DNA of 64,000 bases from Serinicoccus chungangensis (lineage in GTDB: Bacteria; Actinomycetota; Actinomycetes; Actinomycetales; Dermatophilaceae), in assembly GCF_001483745.1 (NCBI RefSeq), contig NZ_LQBL01000028.1, forward strand, positions 62,001-126,000, in the 5' to 3' direction. Every line of letters starts with the position of its first letter. Within the stretch, counting starts at the first letter, position 1. The notes below the pieces were generated by a model. That model had not been told where the DNA came from and did not search any database. It worked only from the letters and a program-made list of their open reading frames with translations. Below are positions 50,845 through 57,314 of this stretch, piece after piece. Position numbers and translations under genes: made by a program.

Positions 50845-52085
50845 CAGTCGCTCCCGCAGGCGGCGGGCTTGGCGACCCTGAGGTTGGGGCAGCAGCCCGG
50901 CCGGCAGATGGCGGGGCGCACCTCGCCACCGGGCCACGTCGGGGTGGCGACGTCCTCGCCGCGCGCCTGCGCGGCGCGCTCCAGGGCGAGGTCGACCAGC
51001 CCCATGACGAACTCGGTGTCGGTGCCGACCGTGGGCACCCGCAGCAGGTCCATCCCCAGCTCCTCGGCGGTCTCGGCCGCCTCGGTGTCGAGGTCGAAGA
51101 CGACCTCCATGTGGTCGGAGACGAAGCCGATCGGTGCCAGGACGACGCTCTCGACGCCGCGTTCCTTGAGGACCCGGAGATGGTCGTTGACGTCCGGCTC
51201 GAGCCAGGGCTGGCTGGGCGGGCCGGAGCGCGAGCAGTAGGTGAGGTCGTGCTCGACCTCGGTGCCGAGGGTGGCGGCGGTCTCCGCGGCGATGGCGGCG
51301 GACAGCTCGAGGTGCTGGCGGGAGTAGAGGTTGCCCTCGTCGTCCCCGGGGCCGGACGTGTCGTCCATGGAGTTCGGCAGCGAGTGCGTGACGAAGACGA
51401 GGTGCGGCACGACGCCGGTGGCCTCGTAGCGCTGCCGGGCGGCCTCGCCGACGATCCGGGCGTTGGCCCGGGAGAAGCCCGGGTGGTTCCAGTACTGCCG
51501 GATCTTGTCGACGTGCACCTCCTTGCCCTCCTCGCGCAGCTCGATCTGGGCGCTCGCGATGTCCTCGCGGTACTGCCGGCACGAGGAGTAGCACGAGTAG
51601 GCGCTGGTCGTCACCGACAGCAGCCGCGTCATGCCCTCGGCGTGGGCCTCCCGGAAGGCGTCGGCCAGGAACGGCCGTGAGTTGCGGTTGCCGAAGAGCA
51701 CGGGGATCGTCAGCTCGCGTCGGGCCAGCTCGGCGCGGATCGCCTCGATGAGGGCGCGGTTCTGGTCGTTGATAGGGCTGCGGCCGCCGAAGTGCAGGTA
51801 GTGCTCGGCCACCTCCTCCAGCCGCTCGTCGGGGATGCCGCGGCCTCCGGTCACCCGGCGCAGGAAGGGCATGACCTCCTCGGGGGCCTCGGGTCCGCCG
51901 AAGGAGGTGAGGACGATGGCCTGGTAGGGGAAGAGGTCGTGCTCCTCGGTCTCCTCCAGCGTCTCCTCGAGCTCGGCCACGACCTCGTCGGTGGCGTCCT
52001 GGTCCGGGCCGGCGTCGGCGGTGCCGGGGGGCGGCGCGGCGGCCGGGTCGGTGGGGTCGGTGGGGTCGGCGAGCGGGTTGCTCAT
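50844..52085 (-). CDS. hemH: Ferrochelatase (coproporphyrin III type)
   Basis: The 413-residue enzyme inserts Fe2+ into coproporphyrin III in the actinobacterial haem route. LTSFGGPEAPEEVMPFLRRV, FGNRNSRPFLADAF, SVTTSAYSCYSSCRQY and TYCSRSGPPSQPWLEPDV are core blocks. The C-terminal cysteines in ICRPGCCPNL and AACG fit the [2Fe-2S] site of actinobacterial ferrochelatases. The first 52 residues are an acidic and Pro-rich extension (many Asp/Thr/Glu), longer than usual. The ATG overlaps the TRIC gene stop by 4 bases. Confidence 0.92.
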   Translation of the reverse strand: MSNPLADPTDPTDPAAAPPPGTADAGPDQDATDEVVAELEETLEETEEHDLFPYQAIVLTSFGGPEAPEEVMPFLRRVTGGRGIPDERLEEVAEHYLHFGGRSPINDQNRALIEAIRAELARRELTIPVLFGNRNSRPFLADAFREAHAEGMTRLLSVTTSAYSCYSSCRQYREDIASAQIELREEGKEVHVDKIRQYWNHPGFSRANARIVGEAARQRYEATGVVPHLVFVTHSLPNSMDDTSGPGDDEGNLYSRQHLELSAAIAAETAATLGTEVEHDLTYCSRSGPPSQPWLEPDVNDHLRVLKERGVESVVLAPIGFVSDHMEVVFDLDTEAAETAEELGMDLLRVPTVGTDTEFVMGLVDLALERAAQARGEDVATPTWPGGEVRPAICRPGCCPNLRVAKPAACGSD

Positions 52086-52756
52086 GCGGCTTCTCCTCGG
52101 GAGGGGACAGGGGTCGGGGCCTGCAGGTCGAAGACGATCGCGGCCACGCGGATGCCGAGCACCAGCAGCACCGTGGCCCAGATGACGAGGTAGGACAACC
52201 CGCCGAGCTCGGCCGCCACCACGACCACGGCGGCACCGAGCAGGGCGGGCACGGCATACAGGTCGCGGCGCAGGACCTCGGGCACCTGGCCGACGAGGAC
52301 GTCGCGGATCATGCCGCCGCCGACGGCGGTGATGCCGCCGACGAAGACCGCCGCGAGCGGGGGTGCGCCGAGCATGACGGCCTTGAGCGCGCCGGCGACG
52401 GCGAAAGTGGCCAGGCCGACGGCGTCGAGGTACTTCACCGACTGGCTGATGCGGTGCAGCCGCAGCTTGGGGCGGTGGCGGGAGAGGTCGACGAAGGCGC
52501 CGTGGAAGGCGAAGACGACCAGTCCGGCCGCGAGGACGGTGACGACGTACCAGGGGTTGCTGATGCCGTCCGGCGGCACGTCGCCGAGGAAGACGTCGCG
52601 GATGATGCCGCCGCCCAGGCCACTCACCCACGCGAGGACCGCGACGCCGAAGAGGTCGAGGCGGGCGCGCACGGCCACCAGCCCGCCGGACAGCGCGAAC
52701 ACGAAGATGCCGACGAGGTCGAGGGCGAGACGCACATCGGCGGAGGCGGCGATCAT
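52082..52756 (-). CDS. TRIC-family cation channel (UPF0126)
   Basis: The 224-residue membrane protein has two repeats of three helices. The paired glycine motifs GLGGGIIRDVFLGDVPP and AVGGGMIRDVLVGQVPEVL lie at equivalent places in both halves, as in trimeric intracellular cation channels. It probably passes K+ across the inner membrane. It is the first gene of the operon with hemH and the IMPase gene. The ATG is 73 bases from the divergent sepH start. TACCCT nine bases before the ATG may be the -10. Confidence 0.87.
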   Translation of the reverse strand: MIAASADVRLALDLVGIFVFALSGGLVAVRARLDLFGVAVLAWVSGLGGGIIRDVFLGDVPPDGISNPWYVVTVLAAGLVVFAFHGAFVDLSRHRPKLRLHRISQSVKYLDAVGLATFAVAGALKAVMLGAPPLAAVFVGGITAVGGGMIRDVLVGQVPEVLRRDLYAVPALLGAAVVVVAAELGGLSYLVIWATVLLVLGIRVAAIVFDLQAPTPVPSRGEAA

Positions 52757-52828
52757 GACCTGCCCAGGGTATCCCGCGCGGCGTGCCCTCCCTCGTGCGG
52801 TCCTGGCGGGGTGGCAGAGTGGTCGACC

Positions 52829-54571
52829 ATGCAGCAGCTCCAGTTCGTCGAGCTCGACGAGGGTGGTCGTCTGGTCCTCACCGACGACGACGGGAGGCAG
52901 TATGCCGTCCGGGTCGACGACCGCCTGCGCGCCGCCCTGCGTCCGCGCCCGCGGCAGCCGGAGGGCTCCGGCGCGTCCCGCTCGGTCACCCCGCGCGACG
53001 TCCAGGCGATGATCCGCGCCGGCCAGCCGGCCGAGGACGTCGCCGCCTCCACCGGGTGGGAGCTGGAGCGGGTGCGCCGCTTCGAGGGTCCGGTCGTGGC
53101 CGAGCGCGAGCACGTGGTGGGCCTGGCCCAGCGCGCCCCCGTGCGGGCCAGCGGCCGCACCGACGGGTCGCATACCCTGGAGCGCCGGGTGCGCGAGCGC
53201 CTGCAGAGCCGCGGCGTGGACCTCACCGCCGTCAGCTGGGACGCCGCACGGGGCGAGGCGCACGAGCCGTGGACCGTCATCGTCGCCTTCATGGCGGGGG
53301 GTCGCGAGCGTCGGGGCGCCTGGCACTACGACGTGCGCTCGCGCTGGGTCGAGGCGCTGGACGACGAGGCCCGCTGGCTGAGTGAGGACGAGCAGTCGCT
53401 GCCCGGTGGGCTGGCCGGTCACCCCCTCCTCGCGGGCCACCACGGCGAGGACGAGGCGGCCGCCGACCTCATGGCGACGATGCGCGAGCGCCGCCAGCGG
53501 CGGGCCAAGGGGCGGCGGGGAGCGTCCCGGCAGACCGCGGAGGACCCGAGCCACGTGCCCGGTCAGCAGGAGATGCCCGACGAGGTGCTGCCGCTGGAGG
53601 ACCTCCCCTACGACCCGGACACCATGGGCGACCCCCCGGCCGCGCACCCCCGCGGGTCGGCGCCCGAGGCCGCGGCGCCCGTCGGGCCGGACGAGGACGA
53701 GCTGCTCCTGGACGGTGCGCCCGAGGACGCGCAGGACGCGGACGCGCAGGACGAGGTGCTCCTGGACGTCGGTGCGGAGGGGGCGACCGAGGAGACGCAC
53801 GAGCCTGCGGCCGCTGCGGCACCGACCGAGCCCGAGGTGGCGCCGGAGCCGGTGTCGCCGGAGGAAGCGCAGCGGGCGGTCGGACGTTCTCCCGGTCGAC
53901 GGCGCCGGCGGCTGCGGCTGCCCTCGTTGAGCGCCGAGCAGCAGGAGGAGCAGCAGCACGAGCCCGAGGTCACCTATGCCCGGACCCGGCACGACCCGCG
54001 CGAGGTCACCTTCGACGAGTTCTTCGGGATGGAGGACGAGGAGGACGACGCCGGGCCCACCTACACGCGGCCCGCGGCGCCGGCCGAGGCACCGGTCGTC
54101 GAGGACGTCAGCACCGAGGACGTCGACCTCCAGGAGGCGGATGACGAGGACGACGCGGCGCCCGCACGGTCCGAGGACGCCCTGGCCCCCGAGCCCGTCA
54201 CCGAGGAGCCCGGCTCACCCGAGGGCGACACCGAGGAGCCTGGCTCACCCGAGGGCGACACCGAGGCGCCCGGCCCACCGGAATCGGACCCCTCTGACGA
54301 AGCCGACCGCTCCGATGGGTCCGACCCCATGCGCGAGGCCGACGCCACCGATGCCGACACGGCGGACGACACGGACACCGCGGCCGAGTCAGATGCCGCA
54401 GAGCCTGACACCTCGGCCGAGACAGACGCCTCCCAGGCCGACGGGACGGACGGCGACACCCCGTCCGCGGCCACGGAGGAGCAGCCGCAGAAGACGTCCG
54501 GCCGCAAGGGCCGCACGAGCGTGCCGAGCTGGGACGACATCATGTTCGGCTCCCGCCCGCCCCGCAGCTGA
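52829..54571 (+). CDS. sepH: Cell-division protein SepH
   Basis: SepH (DUF3071) binds FtsZ and supports Z-ring assembly in actinobacteria. The protein has 580 residues. The N-terminal DUF3071 domain (1-220) includes MQQLQFVELDEGGRLVLTD, the helix-turn-helix-like VTPRDVQAMIRAGQPAEDVA and WTVIVAFMAGGRERRGAWHY. A long acidic, Pro/Glu/Asp-rich disordered region then leads to the conserved end TSVPSWDDIMFGSR. Duplicated EEPGSPEGDT units lie near residues 460-480. It is followed by the 60-bp direct repeat and the convergent tdk gene. Confidence 0.93.
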   Translation: MQQLQFVELDEGGRLVLTDDDGRQYAVRVDDRLRAALRPRPRQPEGSGASRSVTPRDVQAMIRAGQPAEDVAASTGWELERVRRFEGPVVAEREHVVGLAQRAPVRASGRTDGSHTLERRVRERLQSRGVDLTAVSWDAARGEAHEPWTVIVAFMAGGRERRGAWHYDVRSRWVEALDDEARWLSEDEQSLPGGLAGHPLLAGHHGEDEAAADLMATMRERRQRRAKGRRGASRQTAEDPSHVPGQQEMPDEVLPLEDLPYDPDTMGDPPAAHPRGSAPEAAAPVGPDEDELLLDGAPEDAQDADAQDEVLLDVGAEGATEETHEPAAAAAPTEPEVAPEPVSPEEAQRAVGRSPGRRRRRLRLPSLSAEQQEEQQHEPEVTYARTRHDPREVTFDEFFGMEDEEDDAGPTYTRPAAPAEAPVVEDVSTEDVDLQEADDEDDAAPARSEDALAPEPVTEEPGSPEGDTEEPGSPEGDTEAPGPPESDPSDEADRSDGSDPMREADATDADTADDTDTAAESDAAEPDTSAETDASQADGTDGDTPSAATEEQPQKTSGRKGRTSVPSWDDIMFGSRPPRS

Positions 54572-54674
54572 CCCCGACCGGGGAAACACCGCCCCGGCCG
54601 CACAACCACGGTCACCCAGCCACCCGCATACCCCCGACTGGGGAATCACCGCCCCGGCCACACAACCACGGTCA
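54572..54674. repeat. Direct repeat, two 43-bp copies at 60-bp spacing
   Basis: Copies at 54572-54614 and 54632-54674 differ at only a few positions. Each starts with a CCCCGAC-NGGGG dyad and ends CACAACCACGGTCA. The final TCA of the second copy is the tdk stop codon. They fill the gap between two convergent genes and may act as terminators. Confidence 0.85.
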
Positions 54675-55379
54675 GGACGGCGGCCGGGCCGCCTCGTTCA
54701 CCGGAAGCGGGCACAGGTCGAGGTCGAAGGGCAGCAGCTCGGGGGACAGCGAGGCCGAGCGCGCTGCCGCGGAGTTCATGCGGCGCATGTAGTGGCGCCG
54801 GCAGAGCACCTCGTACTCGACGACGCTGGCCACCGCCCCGTCCTCTCCCCCGCCGACGTCGCCGACGACCACCTGCTCGCCCTCGACCACCATGTGCCCG
54901 TCGACGACCCGCGCGTTGACGGTCGCCGGCTTGCCGCACCAGCACAGCGCGCGCACCTGCAGCTGCTCGGTGCGGTCGGCCAGCTCGATGAGCCGGCGGG
55001 AGCCCGGGAACAGCTCGGTGCGGAAGTCCGCGGTGATGCCGAAGGCATACACGTCGATGCCCATCTCGTCGACCAGCCGCGCCAGCTGCTCGATCTGCAC
55101 GGGACGGTAGAACTGGGCCTCGTCGCAGACGAGGTAGTCGACGGCCCGCCCGTTGGTGCGCTGCTGGACGACGAGCTCCCAGAAGTCCAGGTCGTCGTTG
55201 ACCTCCAGCGCATCCTTCGTCAGCCCGAGCCGTGAGGAGAGCACCGCCGCCCCCGACCGGTCGTGCTGGGTGAAGAGCAGCCCGCCGCGGCCCCGCTGGT
55301 GGTGCGTGTGGTCCATCTGCAGCGCCAGGGTCGACTTGCCGCAGTCCATCGTTCCGGTGAAGAAGACGAGCTCGGCCAC
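54672..55379 (-). CDS. tdk: Thymidine kinase
   Basis: The 235-residue type II thymidine kinase phosphorylates thymidine with ATP (salvage). The P-loop FTGTMDCGKST is at residues 7-17, VCDEAQFY is the Walker B/lid region and GITADFRTELFPGS is the substrate loop. Zinc ligands are in CWCGKP and CRRHY. The N terminus VAELVFFTG follows a TAGACT -10 at six bases, so it is probably leaderless. The length exceeds the usual 190-200 because of a C-terminal tail, SLSPELLPFDLDLCPLPVNE. Confidence 0.92.
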   Translation of the reverse strand: MAELVFFTGTMDCGKSTLALQMDHTHHQRGRGGLLFTQHDRSGAAVLSSRLGLTKDALEVNDDLDFWELVVQQRTNGRAVDYLVCDEAQFYRPVQIEQLARLVDEMGIDVYAFGITADFRTELFPGSRRLIELADRTEQLQVRALCWCGKPATVNARVVDGHMVVEGEQVVVGDVGGGEDGAVASVVEYEVLCRRHYMRRMNSAAARSASLSPELLPFDLDLCPLPVNEAARPPS

Positions 55380-55385
55380 CCCGGC

Positions 55386-55391
55386 AGTCTA
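55386..55391 (-). promoter_or_regulatory. -10 element TAGACT, leaderless start of tdk
   Basis: On the minus strand TAGACT lies six bases before the GTG of tdk (55377-55379). Confidence 0.5.
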
Positions 55392-55440
55392 CGGAACGCC
55401 GCGGCTGCTCCCTTCCGGTGCCCGCGAGACGGCCCCGACG

Positions 55441-55576
55441 AGCAGAGGTATGCCGGTGGCCGCGCCCGCCGGCGTGCTCAGGTCGTGGCGACGAGCAGAG
55501 GTATGCCGGTGGCCGCGGCGGCCGGCGTGCTCAGGTCGTGGCGACGAGCAGGGGGATGCCGGTCTCCGCCGGCGTG
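55441..55576 (-). repeat. 53-bp tandem repeat of a gene 3' end (three copies)
   Basis: Equivalent bases recur at 55450, 55503 and 55556, a 53-base period. The copy within the phosphatase gene encodes its last residues TGIPLLVATT and stop. The two copies downstream repeat the same codons with GGCATACC in place of GGCATCCC. Each has its own TCA (stop on the minus strand) at 55531 or 55478. Confidence 0.88.
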
Positions 55577-56727
55577 ATGGAGCCGTGGTGGCCGCGCAGC
55601 CGCAGGACCTCGGGGCGCAGCGCGCGGGAGTCCAGCATCGTGGCCGGCCCGAGCATGGCCGCGACCACCTCGCCGATGCGGGTGTCGTAGCCCTCCCGGA
55701 CCGTGCCGAACCATCCCGCCGCGATCGCCTCCTCCCGCGTGAGGACCAGGGCCGACTCCCCCAGCTCCTCCCGCCACGTGGCCACGACCTCGTCGACCGC
55801 ACCCGGGCGGCACCAGGCCTGCGGCGCCCGCGGCTCACCGGCCAGCAGCTCCACCCCGTCGGCCAGCTCGGGCTCCAGCGCCAGGTCGCGGCGGTGCTCG
55901 TGGGGCGCCTCGACCATGCCGTGGTCGGCGGTGACGACCACGACGGTGTCCGCCGGGAGCCGGCCGAGCAGGTCCGCGACCCAGGCGTCGAAGGTCTCGA
56001 CCGCCTCGCCCCACTCCAGGGAGTCCGGGCCGTGGACGTGACCGGCCTTGTCGATCTCGTCCCAGTAGGCATATACCAGGGCCCTGCCGCGCCGGCCCGC
56101 CTGGAGCATCGCGTGCAGGACGCCCTCCGTCCGGCCGGCGTGGTCCTCGGCCCCGAGGAAGGCACCTCCACGCAGCGCCGCGCGCGTCAGCCCGGAGCTC
56201 GCGTAGGCGGGCTGGGAGACGGTGCTCATCGACACGTCCCGGCGGCCGGCGTGCTGCAGCAGGGTGGGTGAGGGCTGGTACTCGTGCGGGTCGGGCCCGT
56301 CCTTCCACGCCAGGTGGTTGAAGAGCCGGCCACGGTGGTTGGTCTGCCACCCGACGATGCCGTGCCCGCCCGGCGCGCGGCCGGTGCCGAGCGAGGTCAG
56401 GCTGGTGGCCGTCGTCGACGGGAAGCCGCAGGCGAACTCCGCCGGCCCGGGCAGGTCGGGGGTCGGCAGACCGCTCAGCGTGCGCGCGTGCCCGCTCCCG
56501 CGCCGCAGCTGGTGGGACCCGAGCCCGTCGGCGAGCACGACGACGACGCGCCGGGTCTCGGGCAGCGCCCAGCCGGCCGGCTCCACGCCGTCGGGCAGGT
56601 CGCGCACCCCCAGGGCGTGCAGCGCGGCCGGCAGCACGGAGGCCAGCCCGGTGCCGGGTGCGGGTGGCCGGTATGCCGCGGCCGCGGCGGCGACCGCGTC
56701 GTCGGCGGGGCCCTCGGCCGCGCTCAT
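55531..56727 (-). CDS. Alkaline-phosphatase-superfamily phosphodiesterase/nucleotide pyrophosphatase
   Basis: The 398-residue enzyme has VVVVLADGLGSHQL (metal-binding Asp), ACGFPSTTATSLTSLGTG with the catalytic Thr, YAYWDEIDKAGHVHGPDS and VVVTADHGMVEAP, the nucleotide pyrophosphatase/phosphodiesterase set. It would cleave phosphodiester or pyrophosphate bonds; the substrate is unknown. No signal peptide is found, so it is likely cytosolic. The ATG overlaps the DUF5998 stop by 4 bases. The 3' end is part of a 53-bp tandem repeat. Confidence 0.87.
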   Translation of the reverse strand: MSAAEGPADDAVAAAAAAYRPPAPGTGLASVLPAALHALGVRDLPDGVEPAGWALPETRRVVVVLADGLGSHQLRRGSGHARTLSGLPTPDLPGPAEFACGFPSTTATSLTSLGTGRAPGGHGIVGWQTNHRGRLFNHLAWKDGPDPHEYQPSPTLLQHAGRRDVSMSTVSQPAYASSGLTRAALRGGAFLGAEDHAGRTEGVLHAMLQAGRRGRALVYAYWDEIDKAGHVHGPDSLEWGEAVETFDAWVADLLGRLPADTVVVVTADHGMVEAPHEHRRDLALEPELADGVELLAGEPRAPQAWCRPGAVDEVVATWREELGESALVLTREEAIAAGWFGTVREGYDTRIGEVVAAMLGPATMLDSRALRPEVLRLRGHHGSITPAETGIPLLVATT

Positions 56728-57302
56728 CGGCCCAGGCGGCCGGAGAGCTCGCTGGAGAAGATCAGTGCCTGCTCGAGCCGCTCGACGCCGTGTGTCTCGG
56801 CGGCGATGCGCAGCGAGAGGTCGTCGCTGGAGACGGTGCCCTCGTAGCCGTGGTCCCCCTCGCACTGCGGGTCCTCGCAGACCGCCGGCAGCAGGTCGAG
56901 GCGGGCGACGGCGCCCCAGCCCAGGGTGAGGGTGATGCCCCGGCCGGCGAGGCTGCCGTCGTAGTGCTCCGGGTCGGGGAGGGTGTGCGTGAGCATGACG
57001 CCGCGCACCGAGCGCAGCGGCACCGTCTCGCTGGTGGCGGTGGCCATCCGCTGCCCCTCCGGGCCCTCGTGGTCGTCGGCGTGCGCGATGACGAGGCGGC
57101 GCTCGGTCAGCACGAGGACCGTGAGGTGGTTGCGGACCGCCATCTCGTCGAAGGTCGTCTCGTCGTGCACGAGGTGGGTGACGACGTGGTCCTTGCCCAC
57201 GGCCGTGACGACGACGTCGTGCACCACGGCGGGGAGGTATCCCGCCGCGTCGATGTCGGCGACGAGCGAATCGGGCAGCGGCGACCTCACACGACGGACC
57301 AT
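56724..57302 (-). CDS. DUF5998 protein
   Basis: The 192-residue actinobacterial protein is recognised from RSPLPDSLVADIDAAGYLPA, VGKDHVVTHLVHDETTFD, VLVLTERRLVIAHADDH and HGYEGTVSSDDLSLRIAAE. It resembles a small PH-like or bacterial-PH fold and is probably cytosolic; the role is unknown. It sits between the Pat-like acetyltransferase and the phosphatase gene, which is a conserved order. GACGAT six bases before the ATG suggests a leaderless start. The 3' end is coupled to the phosphatase gene by ATGA. Confidence 0.82.
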   Translation of the reverse strand: MVRRVRSPLPDSLVADIDAAGYLPAVVHDVVVTAVGKDHVVTHLVHDETTFDEMAVRNHLTVLVLTERRLVIAHADDHEGPEGQRMATATSETVPLRSVRGVMLTHTLPDPEHYDGSLAGRGITLTLGWGAVARLDLLPAVCEDPQCEGDHGYEGTVSSDDLSLRIAAETHGVERLEQALIFSSELSGRLGR

Positions 57303-57308
57303 GGGCCC

Positions 57309-57314
57309 ATCGTC
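57309..57314 (-). promoter_or_regulatory. -10 element GACGAT, leaderless start
   Basis: On the minus strand GACGAT lies exactly six bases before the ATG of the DUF5998 gene, in the short gap after the pat stop. Confidence 0.35.

Noticed and set aside
52810-52830. GGGTGGCAGAGTGGTCGACC resembles the D-arm of a Leu/Ser tRNA
   Set aside because: No T-arm (GTTCGANTC) or acceptor pairing follows within 90 bases, and the segment runs into the start of sepH.
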